38,561 nt of DNA from Streptomyces huiliensis (GTDB taxonomy: Bacteria > Actinomycetota > Actinomycetes > Streptomycetales > Streptomycetaceae). Positions 1 through 9,431 of the stretch are shown here, piece by piece (position 1 is the first letter of the stretch; each line of letters opens with the position of its first letter). The DNA is taken from assembly GCF_020037025.1 (NCBI RefSeq), contig NZ_JAIQLH010000001.1, forward strand, positions 1 to 38,561, read 5' to 3'. The notes under the pieces are model-generated. The model was not told where the DNA came from and ran no database searches. It saw nothing but the letters and a program-made list of their open reading frames with translations. Both the position numbers and the translations under genes were made by a program.

Positions 1-420
1 GTCGTGAGCACCGCGCATCCCTACGCCGGCCGGACGTCGGTGAGCCGGGAGCAGCTTCGGCACCAGCCGCTGATCGTGGCGGCCGGGGAGGACGAGCCCG
101 CGGTCGCCGCCGGGTTGCGCGCCCTGCTGGGCGAGGACGCCGCCGTGCTGGAGGGTGCGACCGTCGCCCGGGACGTGCACACGATCATCGGCCTGGCCGC
201 CTGCGGCATCGGCGTGGGCCTCGGGCCCTCCCGCATGCTGTCGGCCCCGCGCCCGGGCGTCCGCTTCTGTGCGGTGACCCCGCGCACGGCGCTGCCCGAT
301 CTCGTCCTGTCCTTCACGGACCAGGACCGCTCCCCGGCGCTGGGCGCCTTCCTCGACACGGTCCGCAGGACCTGCCCCGAGGTCGGCGCCGCGCTCGACC
401 GCCGGTTGCGGCCCGCGTGA
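1..420 (+). CDS. LysR-type transcriptional regulator, C-terminal part only
   Basis: The reading frame is open from the window edge, so about 139 C-terminal codons are seen and the N-terminal winged helix lies upstream; the GTG at 4 is probably internal. What remains resembles the second half of a LysR effector-binding domain: a strand/helix segment around HQPLIV, a glycine-rich GIGVGLGPS turn typical of the hinge region, then VLSFTDQDRSPALGAFLDTVRR, the usual terminal strand and helix. The gene converges on xdhC, with only 2 nt between the stop codons and no hairpin terminator visible. A role in purine metabolism is suggested only by proximity. LysR is the best call, though without the DNA-binding half a stand-alone periplasmic-binding fold cannot be strictly excluded. 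Confidence 0.72.
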   Translation, partial: VVSTAHPYAGRTSVSREQLRHQPLIVAAGEDEPAVAAGLRALLGEDAAVLEGATVARDVHTIIGLAACGIGVGLGPSRMLSAPRPGVRFCAVTPRTALPDLVLSFTDQDRSPALGAFLDTVRRTCPEVGAALDRRLRPA

Positions 421-422
421 TC

Positions 423-1550
<1,128 letters not shown>

Positions 1551-1584
1551 GATGCGCCCCCCTTCGTCTCGGGTTCGTCTCCGG

Positions 1585-3042
1585 CTACTTGACGCCCAGC
1601 CAGTTCTCGATGGGATGCAGCGCGAAGTAGACGGTGAAGACCACCGTCAGCACCCACATGAAGGGCCCGGGCTCCCGCCACTTCCCCTCCGCCGTCCTGA
1701 TCGCGGTGTAGGCGATGACGCCCGCGCCGACGCCCGCCGTGATGGAGTACGTGAACGGCATGAGGACGACCGTGAGGAACGCGGGGACGGCCACCGCCCG
1801 GTCGTTCCAGTCGATGTGCCGTGCGTGGCTCATCATCATCGCGCCGATGACCACCAGGGCCGCCGCGGCGACCTCACCCGGGACCATCCGGGTGAGCGGG
1901 GTGAAGAAGAGGCAGGCGGTGAAGAGGAGGCCGGTGACGACGGACGACAGTCCGGTGCGGGCGCCCTCGCCGACGCCGGTGGCGGACTCGATGAAGACGG
2001 TCTGGCCCGACGCGCCCGTCACGCCCCCGATCGCACCGCCCGCGCCGTCGACGAGGAGCGCACGGCTGAGGCCGGGCATCCGGCCGCGCTCGTCGGCGAG
2101 TCCGGCCTCGGTGCCGACGCCGATGATCGTGGCCATCGCGTCGAAGAAGCCGGCCAGGACGAGGGTGAAGACGATCACGCCGACGCTCAGCGCGCCGAGC
2201 GAGCCCCAGCCGCCGAACGAGACGTCGCCGAGGAGGGAGAAGTCGGGCAGCGAGACGGCGCTGCCGTGGAGTTCGGGGGCGCCGGCCTGCCAGGCGCCCG
2301 GGCTCGGGTCCGCCACCGCGTTGACGGTGACGGCCAGGACCGTGCCCGTCACGATGCCGATGAGGATGGCCCCCGGGACGTTCCTGGCCTGGAGCATGAA
2401 GACGGTCAGGAGCGTCACGCAGAAGACCAGCACGGGCCAGCCGGCGAGTTCGCCCGCCGGGCCGAGGGTGACCGGCCCGCCGCTCTTGGCCGCGTGCACG
2501 AACCCGGCCTTCACCAGGCCGATGAGGGCGATGAACATCCCGATGCCGATGGTGATGGCGTGCTTGAGCGCCAACGGGATGGCGTTCATGACGAGTTCGC
2601 GCAGGCCGGTGAGGACCAGCAGGACGATGACGCCGCCGTACAGCACGCACATGCCCATCGCCTGCGGCCAGGTCATGTGCGGGGCGGCCTGGGTGGAGAG
2701 CACCCCGGAGACGCCGAGGCCGGCGGCGAGCGCGAGCGGGACCTTGCCGACGAGGCCCATGAGCAGGGTGCAGACGGCCGCGGCCAGCGCGGTCGCCGTG
2801 ATGAGGGCGGCGTGGCCGAGGGTCTGCCCGGACGCGTCCTTGCCGGACAGGATCAGCGGGTTGAGCAGCACGATGTAGGACATCGCCATGAACGTGGTGA
2901 TACCGCCGCGCACCTCGCGGGCGGGGGTGGAGCCGCGTGCCGAGATCTGGAAGTACCGGTCGAGCCGGGCGAGACGGGACCTGTCGGCCGGGGGGCGCAA
3001 GCCCTCGGCCGTGGCCGCCGGCTCCACGGATGGCTGGGTCAT
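1585..3042 (-). CDS. NCS2/AzgA-type purine (hypoxanthine/guanine) permease
   Basis: 485 residues, polytopic, about 12-14 membrane segments by eye. Family signatures are the N-terminal DRYFQISARGSTPAREVRGG followed by ITTFMAMSYIVLLNPLILS, and later AAGLGVSGVLS, ALKHAITIGIGMFIALIG and GASGQTVFIESATGVGEGART, which match the AzgA/PbuG/GhxP branch of nucleobase transporters. These import hypoxanthine, guanine or adenine with protons. The gene sits between the molybdopterin subunit and xdhC on the same strand, so it likely supplies substrate to the xanthine dehydrogenase. A 369-nt leader with tandem repeats separates it from the upstream subunit gene, so it may have its own control. It ends in TAG. 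Exact substrate cannot be read from sequence. Confidence 0.92.
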   Translation of the reverse strand: MTQPSVEPAATAEGLRPPADRSRLARLDRYFQISARGSTPAREVRGGITTFMAMSYIVLLNPLILSGKDASGQTLGHAALITATALAAAVCTLLMGLVGKVPLALAAGLGVSGVLSTQAAPHMTWPQAMGMCVLYGGVIVLLVLTGLRELVMNAIPLALKHAITIGIGMFIALIGLVKAGFVHAAKSGGPVTLGPAGELAGWPVLVFCVTLLTVFMLQARNVPGAILIGIVTGTVLAVTVNAVADPSPGAWQAGAPELHGSAVSLPDFSLLGDVSFGGWGSLGALSVGVIVFTLVLAGFFDAMATIIGVGTEAGLADERGRMPGLSRALLVDGAGGAIGGVTGASGQTVFIESATGVGEGARTGLSSVVTGLLFTACLFFTPLTRMVPGEVAAAALVVIGAMMMSHARHIDWNDRAVAVPAFLTVVLMPFTYSITAGVGAGVIAYTAIRTAEGKWREPGPFMWVLTVVFTVYFALHPIENWLGVK

Positions 3043-3411
3043 GGTGGCTGCCTGCTCCTCGGATGCCGGGCGGTGCGGATGCCGGTGGGGGGCGTCGACG
3101 GTCGGGTGGGGGGACGTCGACGGTCGGGTGGGGGGACGTCGACGGTCGGGTGGGGGGACGTCGGCGGTCGGGTGAACGGACGGTGGACGGGCGGGTGAAC
3201 GGACGGTGGACGGGCGGATACCTGGTCAGGCGGGTGGGATGCCCGATGACGGCCGAGTGGGGACGGCAGTGTGGCGTGTGGGGGAACGCCGGCGCCGGCG
3301 GGCCGGGGCACCGGTACAGGAACGGGCACGGCCGGGAAGGCGCCGCCCCGGGCACGGGTGGCAAGCGGCCCCGAAGCCGCTCACCCCCGTCACATCCCCC
3401 TCACACCCCCC
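3043..3411. other. Intergenic leader between Mo subunit and permease
   Basis: 369 bases with no credible gene. It holds the 11-bp array at the end of the molybdopterin-subunit gene (3390-3422), a small inverted repeat AGCGGC/GCCGCT (3364-3369 and 3376-3381), and the large 22/23-bp tandem array just upstream of the permease start. The transcript of the minus-strand operon is strikingly C-rich and G-poor across the arrays, which would suit Rho loading; that is inference. No convincing promoter was recognised. Confidence 0.6.
3093..3217. repeat. 22-bp tandem repeat array grading into 23-bp units
   Basis: Four consecutive 22-bp units at 3093-3114, 3115-3136, 3137-3158 and 3159-3180. The first three are identical, each beginning CGTCGACGGTCGGGT followed by a G run and A; the fourth diverges at its end. 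A 23-bp unit (3181-3203) and a partial copy (3204-3217) follow, sharing the GGGTGAACGGA tail with unit four. The array lies about 50 bases upstream of the permease ATG on the minus strand. Each unit contains the palindrome GTCGAC (degenerate in the fourth). Confidence 0.95.
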
Positions 3412-3422
3412 TCACGTCCCCG
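3390..3422. repeat. 11-bp tandem repeat spanning the Mo-subunit stop codon
   Basis: Three 11-bp units on the plus strand, TCACATCCCCC, TCACACCCCCC and TCACGTCCCCG, preceded by a 9-bp relative at 3381-3389. Read on the coding (minus) strand, each begins or ends with a TGA; the one at 3412-3414 is the stop of the molybdopterin subunit. Confidence 0.85.
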
Positions 3423-5811
3423 TCAGATGCTCCGGCCGCACCGGCACCCGCCGCAGCGCCAGCCCCGTCGCCTGCCGGATGGCGGCCACGACGGCGGGCG
3501 TGGAGGAGAGGGTCGGCGCCTCCCCGACGCCCCGCAGCCCGTACGGCGCATGCGGGTCGGCGAGTTCGAGGACGTCGACCGGCATGGCCGGGGTGTCGAG
3601 GATGGTGGGGATGAGGTAGTCGGTGAAGGAGGGGTTGCGGACCTTTCCCGTGACCGGGTCGACCGCGATCTCCTCCATGACGGCCAGCCCCAGCCCCTGC
3701 GTGCTCCCGCCCTGGATCTGCCCGGTGACCGAGAGCGGGTTGAGGGCCTTGCCGACGTCCTGGGCGCAGGCCAGCTCGACGACCTTGACCAGGCCCAGTT
3801 CGGTGTCCACCTCCACCACCGCGCGGTGGGCGGCGAAGGAGTACTGGACGTGGCCGGTGCCCTGGCCGGTGCGGAGGTCGAACGGTTCGGTGGGCCGGTG
3901 CCGCCACTCCACCTCGGCCTCGACCGGCTCCTCGCCCTCCAGGACGTCCGCGAGGGCCGCCAGCACCTCGCCCCCGTCGGTGACGATCTTGCCGTCCTCC
4001 AGGAGGAGTTCGGCGGTGGCCCAGGCCGGGTGGTACGTCCCGAACTTCGTCCGGCCGAGCGCCAGGACGCGCTCGCGGACGGTCGCGCAGGCGTGCCGGA
4101 CGGCACCGCCCGTGACGTACGTCTGGCGGGACGCGGACGTGGAACCGGCCGAGCCGACGCGGGTGTCGGCCGGCTGGATGGTCACCCGGGAGACGCCCAG
4201 TTCGGTCCGGGCGATCTGGGCGTGGACCGTGACGCCGCCCTGCCCGACCTCGGCCATCGCCGTGTGCACGGTGGCCACGGCCTCCCCGCCGGCGCACTCC
4301 AGTCGCACCCGTGCCGTCGAGTAGTCGTCGAAGCCCTCCGAGAAGCCGACGTTCTTGATGCCGACCGCGTAGCCGACGCCCCGGACGACTCCCTCGCCGT
4401 GGGTGGTGTTGGCGACCCCGCCGGGCAGCGCCCGCAGGTCGGGGCCGCCGCCGGCGGTCTCCCACTGCCGTTCGGGCGGCATCGGCATGGCCTTGACGCG
4501 GCGCAGCAGCTCGGCGACGGGGGCGGGCGAGTCGACGGCCTGCCCGGTCGGCATCACCGACCCCTGCGACATCGCGTTGCGGCGCCGGAACTCGACCGGA
4601 TTCAGTCCGAGTTCGGTGGCCAGCCGGTCCATCTGCGCCTCGTAGGCGAAGCACGCCTGGACGGCGCCGAAGCCGCGCATCGCGCCACAGGGCGGGTTGT
4701 TGGTGTAGAGGGCCAGCGCCTCGACGTCGACGTTCGGGCACTCGTACGGGCCGACGGAGAGGGAGGCGGCGTTGCCGACGACGGCCGGGGAGGACGAGGC
4801 GTACGCGCCACCGTCCAGCACGATGCGCGCCGTGACGTAGAGGAGCCGGCCGTCGCGGTCGGCGCCGTGCTCGTAGCGGAGCCGGGCCGGGTGCCGGTGG
4901 ACGTGACCGAAGAAGGACTCGAACCGGTCGTAGACCATCTTCACCGGCCGGCCGGTGCGCAGCGCGAGCAGGCAGGCGTGGGCCTGCATGGACAGGTCCT
5001 CGCGACCGCCGAAGGCGCCGCCGACGCCCGAGAGCGTCATACGCACCTTGTCCTCGGGCAGGCCGAGGACGGGCGCGATCTGGCGGAGGTCGGCGTGCAG
5101 CCACTGGGTGGCGATGTAGAGGTCGACGCCGCCGTCCTCGGCCGGCACGGCGAGGCCCGACTCCGGCCCCAGGAACGCCTGGTCCTGCATCCCGACCTCG
5201 TACTCGCCGGTGACGACGGCCGCCGCCCGCGCCTTCGCGGCGGCGACGTCGCCGCGCCGGACGGGCTGCCGGTGGACGATGTTGGGGTGCGGGACGTGGG
5301 CCGCGTGGCCGTCCGTGCGGCCGGGGTGGAGGACGGGCGCGCCGGGCGCCGTCGCGCTCGTCTCGTCGGTGACGACCGGGAGTTCCTCGTACGCGACCCG
5401 GATCTTCGCGGCGGCGCGGCGCGCGGTCTCCGGGTGGTCGGCGGCGACGAGGGCGACCGGTTCGCCGTGGTGGCGGACGACGCCGTCGGCGAGGACGGGC
5501 GTGTCCTGGATCTCCAGCCCGTAGCGGGTGGCGGCCGGGAGGTCGTCGTGGGTCAGGACGGCGTACACGCCGGGCGTGGCCAGGGCCTCGGCGACGTCGA
5601 CGGACCGGATCCGCGCGTGGGCGTGCGGGCTGCGCAGGGTGTGGCCCCAGAGCATGTCCTCGTGCCAGAGGTCGGAGGCGTAGGCGAACTCGCCGGTGAC
5701 CTTGAGGGTTCCGTCGGGGCGGAGCGTCGACTCGCCGATGCCGCCGCGGGTGCGGCTGCCTTGCGTGAGGCCCTCGGAGGCGAGACGGCCGGGCACGTTT
5801 CGTTCGCTCAC
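3412..5811 (-). CDS. Xanthine dehydrogenase, molybdopterin-binding (large) subunit
   Basis: 799 residues, the usual length for a stand-alone molybdopterin subunit of the xanthine oxidase family. The N-terminal Ald_Xan_dh hammerhead domain is seen in GGIGESTLRPDGTLKVTGEF and LRSPHAHARI. The molybdenum-binding core shows GVGGAFGGRE, the NPPCGAMRGFGAVQ loop, AMAEVGQGGVTVHAQI and, near the end, YGLRGVGEAPT, which contains the conserved catalytic Glu region. The enzyme would oxidise hypoxanthine to xanthine and xanthine to urate together with the two small subunits upstream. The GTG start overlaps the stop of the 2Fe-2S gene by 4 bp (GTGA), so the two are translationally coupled. Bacillus calls this gene pucD and E. 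coli xdhA; I assign no symbol because naming differs. Other hydroxylases of the family (aldehyde, nicotinate) are possible, but permease and PucR favour purines. Confidence 0.93.
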   Translation of the reverse strand: MSERNVPGRLASEGLTQGSRTRGGIGESTLRPDGTLKVTGEFAYASDLWHEDMLWGHTLRSPHAHARIRSVDVAEALATPGVYAVLTHDDLPAATRYGLEIQDTPVLADGVVRHHGEPVALVAADHPETARRAAAKIRVAYEELPVVTDETSATAPGAPVLHPGRTDGHAAHVPHPNIVHRQPVRRGDVAAAKARAAAVVTGEYEVGMQDQAFLGPESGLAVPAEDGGVDLYIATQWLHADLRQIAPVLGLPEDKVRMTLSGVGGAFGGREDLSMQAHACLLALRTGRPVKMVYDRFESFFGHVHRHPARLRYEHGADRDGRLLYVTARIVLDGGAYASSSPAVVGNAASLSVGPYECPNVDVEALALYTNNPPCGAMRGFGAVQACFAYEAQMDRLATELGLNPVEFRRRNAMSQGSVMPTGQAVDSPAPVAELLRRVKAMPMPPERQWETAGGGPDLRALPGGVANTTHGEGVVRGVGYAVGIKNVGFSEGFDDYSTARVRLECAGGEAVATVHTAMAEVGQGGVTVHAQIARTELGVSRVTIQPADTRVGSAGSTSASRQTYVTGGAVRHACATVRERVLALGRTKFGTYHPAWATAELLLEDGKIVTDGGEVLAALADVLEGEEPVEAEVEWRHRPTEPFDLRTGQGTGHVQYSFAAHRAVVEVDTELGLVKVVELACAQDVGKALNPLSVTGQIQGGSTQGLGLAVMEEIAVDPVTGKVRNPSFTDYLIPTILDTPAMPVDVLELADPHAPYGLRGVGEAPTLSSTPAVVAAIRQATGLALRRVPVRPEHLTGT

Positions 5812-6353
5812 GCCTCGGCCCTCCCGTCCGTCCCGCCGGCCTCGTCTTCAGCGCCGGCCTCGTCCGCAGCGCCGCCCCCGCCCCGCGCCGCCGCGAGCCG
5901 CACCGCGTCGAGGATCTTCTCGTAGCCCGTACAGCGGCAGAGGTTGCCGGAGAGTGCCTCGCGGATGTCGGCGTCGGACGGGTCGGGGTCGCGGGCGAGC
6001 AGGTCGTCGGCGGCGACGAGCAGGCCCGGGGTGCAGAAGCCGCACTGGACGGCGCCCGCGTCGACGAACGCCCGCTGCACCGCGGAGAGTTTCCCGTCCG
6101 GCAGGCCCGCGCGGGTGGCCAGGCCCTCGACGGTGACGACGTCCCGTCCCTCCGCCTGGCCGGCCGCGACCAGGCAGGCGCAGACCGGGACGCCGTCGAG
6201 GCGGACCGTGCAGGAGCCGCATTCGCCCTGCTCGCAGGCGTTCTTGGAGCCCGGCAGGCCCAGCCGCTCGCGCAGGACGTAGAGGAGGCTCTCGCCCTCC
6301 CACACGTCGTCGGCCCGCCGTGGCCGGCCGTTGACGGTCATGTTCACGCGCAT
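5808..6353 (-). CDS. Xanthine dehydrogenase, 2Fe-2S subunit
   Basis: 181 residues from the chosen ATG at 6353. The plant-ferredoxin-like N-terminal half ligates one cluster through Cys40, Cys45, Cys48 and Cys60 (CEQGECGSC); the helical C-terminal half ligates the second through CGFC (104/107) and CRC (139/141) in NLCRCTGY. These clusters pass electrons from molybdopterin to FAD. An upstream in-frame ATG at 6398 would add 15 residues unlike the family; the internal start has a GGGGAGAGGGG ribosome-binding site and yields the canonical MxVNGRP beginning. The start overlaps the end of the FAD subunit gene by 10 bp, and the stop overlaps the molybdopterin gene. The C-terminal 25 residues are an acidic Gly/Ala-rich tail. 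Confidence 0.95.
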   Translation of the reverse strand: MRVNMTVNGRPRRADDVWEGESLLYVLRERLGLPGSKNACEQGECGSCTVRLDGVPVCACLVAAGQAEGRDVVTVEGLATRAGLPDGKLSAVQRAFVDAGAVQCGFCTPGLLVAADDLLARDPDPSDADIREALSGNLCRCTGYEKILDAVRLAAARGGGGAADEAGAEDEAGGTDGRAEA

Positions 6354-7240
6354 CGTTCGCCCCTCTCCCCCGTGGTCCCGTCCGTGTACTGCCGCCACGC
6401 CCAGCCGAGCGTGCGCCGGGCCATGACGCCGACCGCGTGGCGACGGTAGGCCGCGCTGCCGCGCACGTCATCGATGGGGTTGCAGGCGGCCGCCGCGAGG
6501 GCGGCGAACTCGGCGGCCGCGGCGGGCGGTACGGGCCGGCCGGTCTCCCAGCAGCGGGCCTCGTCCAGGGCCGCGGTCAGGAAGTCCTCCGCCGCCCGCG
6601 CCCGGACGGGCGTCGGTGCCGCCGAGCCGATGCCGGTGCGGACGGTCCGGGTGTCGGGGTGCAGGGCGAGGCCGAAGGCGCACACGGCGATGACCATCGC
6701 GTTGCGCGTGCCGACCTTGGCGAACTGCTGCGGCCCGGCGGCCTTGCGGATGCGCACGGCGCGGATCAGCTCGTCGGGGGCGAGGGCGTTGCGCTTGACG
6801 CCGGTGTAGAAGTCCTCGACCGGTAAGAGCCGGGTGCCGCGCACCGACTCCGCCTCCACCACCGCGCCCGCCGCGAGCAGCGCGGGGTGGGAGTCGCCGG
6901 CCGGGGAGGCGGCGCCGAGGTTGCCGCCGACGCTGCCGCGGTTGCGGATCTGCGGCGAGCCGACCGTGCGGGCGGCGAGGGCGAGGCCGGGGAGCGGACC
7001 GGACAGCTCCGCGATGACGCGGGCGTACGGGACGGCGGCGCCGAGCCGCACGTCCGGCCCGTCGGTCTGCCACGCGTACAGGTCGCGGATCCGGGTGAGG
7101 TCGAGGAGGTGGGTGGGACGGCGGTGGTCGAAGTTGATCTCGACCATCACGTCCGTGCCGCCCGCCAGGGGCACCGCCGTGGGATGCTCGGCCTTGGCGG
7201 CCAGCGCGTCCTCCCAGCGGTCGGGGCGCAGGAAGTCCAT
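6344..7240 (-). CDS. Xanthine dehydrogenase, FAD-binding subunit
   Basis: 298 residues from ATG 7240, first gene of the operon. The FAD_binding_5 domain is marked by LAGGTDVM (25-32) and GSVGGNLGAASPAGDSHP (102-119), both flavin-binding loops of CO dehydrogenase/xanthine dehydrogenase medium subunits; the CO_deh_flav_C domain follows from about residue 175. It takes electrons from the 2Fe-2S subunit and passes them to NAD+ or another acceptor. The frame stays open upstream to 7495, but that stretch is only Arg/Pro/Thr-rich repeat translation; MDFLRPDRWEDAL is a typical family beginning and has GAGAAGAG upstream. It is divergent from pucR across a 413-bp region. Confidence 0.93.
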   Translation of the reverse strand: MDFLRPDRWEDALAAKAEHPTAVPLAGGTDVMVEINFDHRRPTHLLDLTRIRDLYAWQTDGPDVRLGAAVPYARVIAELSGPLPGLALAARTVGSPQIRNRGSVGGNLGAASPAGDSHPALLAAGAVVEAESVRGTRLLPVEDFYTGVKRNALAPDELIRAVRIRKAAGPQQFAKVGTRNAMVIAVCAFGLALHPDTRTVRTGIGSAAPTPVRARAAEDFLTAALDEARCWETGRPVPPAAAAEFAALAAAACNPIDDVRGSAAYRRHAVGVMARRTLGWAWRQYTDGTTGERGERCA

Positions 7241-7653
7241 GGGCGTTTCTCTTCTCGCTCTGGTCCCGCGCCGGGCCGGTGGCCCGTCCGGCCCGCGACC
7301 GCCCGGGGCCCGACACCGGCGCCGATGGCGGTGGCGACGGCGGGTCGGGCCGGGGGCCGGGTACGGCCGTACGGGGGCTGTGGCGAGGCCGTTCGGACGG
7401 CTCCGGGCGGGTCGTCGTGGGGGAGGTCTGTGCCGGGTCGGTGCCGGGTCGGTGCCGGGTCGGTGCCGGGTCGGTGCCGCGTGCAGCCAGTACACAGAGG
7501 CTTCACCGGGCGGGTGCAGTCACCGAAACCATGAAGCGGTTGGCTGGTCACGTACGACGTCTTGTAGATTCGAACGAAAGGCGGGGCCCCGAAACCTCAC
7601 GGCTTCGCACCGGTAACACGACAACACACGAGAAAGATCGGCGGCGACCCATC
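7241..7653. promoter_or_regulatory. Divergent regulatory region, xanthine dehydrogenase operon / pucR
   Basis: 413 bases between two divergent starts, with no gene of its own. It contains an 11-bp tandem array (7430-7480) and, closer to pucR, a less G-rich stretch (about 7540-7630) that is the likely promoter zone. A weak match TTGGCT, 17 bp, TGTAGA (7540-7545 and 7563-7568) could serve pucR, but I would not rely on it. PucR proteins usually bind such divergent regions; no operator was recognised with confidence. Confidence 0.5.
7430..7480. repeat. 11-bp tandem repeat in the divergent promoter region
   Basis: Unit GTGCCGGGTCG repeated four times exactly (7430-7440, 7441-7451, 7452-7462, 7463-7473), then a partial copy to 7480. 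The 11-bp spacing is close to one helical turn, so a protein reading the unit would meet it repeatedly on one face of DNA. Confidence 0.95.
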
Positions 7654-9357
7654 ATGCGGCTGCGCGCACTGCTGGAGACCGACGCGCTGGGCCTTCGCCT
7701 GCTCGGTGGCGCGGACGAGCTCGACCGCACCGTCCGCGGCGTGATGACCACCGATCTGCGCGACCCGAGCCGCTACCTCTCGGGCGGCGAACTGGTCCTC
7801 ACCGGCCTGGCCTGGCGCCGGGAGCCGGCCGACTCCGAGCGCTTCGTCCGCATCCTGGCCGCCGCCGGGGTGGCCGGGCTCGCGGCGGGCGAGGCGGAGA
7901 TCAGCTCCACCCCCGACGACCTGATCGCGGCCTGCGCCCGGCACCGGCTGCCGCTGTTCTCGGTCGACGAGACGGTGTCGTTCGCGTCGATCACCGAGCA
8001 CGTCGTCCGGCAGGTCTCCGGCGAGCGCGCCGGCGACCTGGCCGCGGTCGTGGACCGGCACCGCCGGCTGATGACCTCGGGCCCGGCGGGCGGCGGCCCC
8101 GAGGTCGTCCTCGACCTGCTCGGCTCGGACCTGGACCTGCGTGCCTGGGTCCTCTCCCCCACCGGCCGCCCGATCGCCGGCTCCTCGCTGGCGGGTGCCG
8201 GGCCGGCCCTGTCGCCCGAGGTCAGCGCCGTGCTGGCGGGCGAGCACCTGGCCGCGGCCCGCTCCGGCCGCCGGGGCCCGCACCGGGTGACGGCGGGCGG
8301 CGCCACGTACTCCCTGTTCCCGATCCGCGGCACGTCCGCCGGGCCGGCCGACCCGCGCGAGACCGTCCTCTCCGACTGGCTGCTCGCCGTCGAGGCCGAC
8401 GCCGGCGACTGGCCGGCCGAGCGGCTCGACCTGCTGCACGGCGTCACCCAGCTGATCGCCGTCGAGCGGGAGCGGCGCGAGGCCGCCCGGACGGTCCGCC
8501 GCCGACTGGCCCAGGAGGTGCTGGAGCTCGTCCAGTCGAACGCCGCGCCGGCCGAGATCGCCGCCCGGCTGCGGGTCGCCACCCCCGTCCTGCTGCCGGG
8601 ACCGGGCACCGCCCCGCACTGGCAGGTCGTCGTGGCCCGCGTGGAGTGGACCGACGGCGAGACGGCCGCCGCCCTCCCGGCCGGGCCGATCGCCCAGAGC
8701 CTGCTGGAGGAGGCGCTGGTCGCCCCGGACGCGACGGGCACCGAGCCGTCCGAGCGGATCGCCGTCGCCCACACGGACGACGAGGCCGTCGCCCTGGTGC
8801 CGCTGTCCCCGGCCCCTGCCGCCGCGGGCGACGACGCGGATCCGGAACGCGGCCCGGACGCCGGTCTGCACGCCGACGCCCTGCTGGCCGCCGTCCGCGC
8901 CCCGCTCTCCCGCGGGCTCGACGGTGACGGCCGCCTCACCTTCGGCGTCAGCGCCGCCGTCCACTCGGCGGAGGGGCTGCGCGGCGCCCTGGAGGAGGCC
9001 CGGCACGCCCGCCGCGTCGCCGCGGCCCGGCCCGGGCGCGTCTGCGCGGCCGGACACCAGGAGCTGGCCTCGCACGTGCTGCTGCTGCCGTTCGTCCCGG
9101 ACGACGTCCGCCGCGCGTTCACCGCACGCCTCCTCGACCCGCTGCGCGAGTACGACAACCGGCACCGCGCCGAGCTGATCCCCACCCTGGAAGCCTTCCT
9201 GGACTCCGACGGTTCGTGGACGCGCTGCGCGACCCGGCTGCACCTGCACGTCAACACGCTGCGCTACCGGGTGGGCCGGATCGAGCAGCTGACCGGGCGC
9301 GATCTGTCGCGGCTGGAGGACAAGCTGGACTTCTTCCTGGCGCTGCGGATGAGTTGA
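7654..9357 (+). CDS. pucR: PucR-family transcriptional regulator
   Basis: 567 residues from ATG 7654. The N-terminal PucR-type domain starts at MRLRALLETDALGLRLLGGADELDR and continues through VRGVMTTDLRDPSRYLSGGELVLTG, as in Bacillus PucR. A GGDEF-like middle region (about 370-490) contains the SRGLDGDGRLTFGVSA segment. The C-terminal HTH (about 510-565) reads AFLDSDGSWTRCATRLHLHVNTLRYRVGRIEQLTG, the HTH_30 signature. PucR senses purine-breakdown metabolites such as allantoin and activates catabolic genes; here it is divergent from the xanthine dehydrogenase operon, its likely target. The frame extends upstream to 7279 but only over repeat sequence. The ribosome-binding site (GAGAAAGATCGG) is poor. 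The gene's last bases are duplicated immediately downstream. Confidence 0.92.
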   Translation: MRLRALLETDALGLRLLGGADELDRTVRGVMTTDLRDPSRYLSGGELVLTGLAWRREPADSERFVRILAAAGVAGLAAGEAEISSTPDDLIAACARHRLPLFSVDETVSFASITEHVVRQVSGERAGDLAAVVDRHRRLMTSGPAGGGPEVVLDLLGSDLDLRAWVLSPTGRPIAGSSLAGAGPALSPEVSAVLAGEHLAAARSGRRGPHRVTAGGATYSLFPIRGTSAGPADPRETVLSDWLLAVEADAGDWPAERLDLLHGVTQLIAVERERREAARTVRRRLAQEVLELVQSNAAPAEIAARLRVATPVLLPGPGTAPHWQVVVARVEWTDGETAAALPAGPIAQSLLEEALVAPDATGTEPSERIAVAHTDDEAVALVPLSPAPAAAGDDADPERGPDAGLHADALLAAVRAPLSRGLDGDGRLTFGVSAAVHSAEGLRGALEEARHARRVAAARPGRVCAAGHQELASHVLLLPFVPDDVRRAFTARLLDPLREYDNRHRAELIPTLEAFLDSDGSWTRCATRLHLHVNTLRYRVGRIEQLTGRDLSRLEDKLDFFLALRMS

Positions 9358-9431
9358 GAGTGCCGCGGATGAGCTGAGGGTGCCGGGGCGACTCCGTCAC
9401 TGTCGAGGGCGCCGGGGGCGACTCCGTCACT
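9345..9431. repeat. Nested short duplications between convergent genes
   Basis: Two overlapping duplications fill the 69-bp gap between pucR and the next gene. First, GCGGATGAGTTGAGAGTGCC (9345-9364, carrying the pucR stop) is repeated with two changes at 9365-9384. Second, a 26-27-bp unit starting GAGGGTGCCGGGG and ending CGACTCCGTCACT occurs at 9376-9401 and 9405-9431; its second copy includes the stop codon of the opposite gene (9427-9429). Confidence 0.9.

Noticed and set aside
3093..3217. Possible CRISPR array
   Set aside because: Units are contiguous 22-23-bp tandem copies with no unique spacers, and there are no cas genes.
3271..5925. 884-codon plus-strand open frame
   Set aside because: It is the antisense of the molybdopterin subunit; the product is Arg/Gly/Asp/Val filler with no domain.
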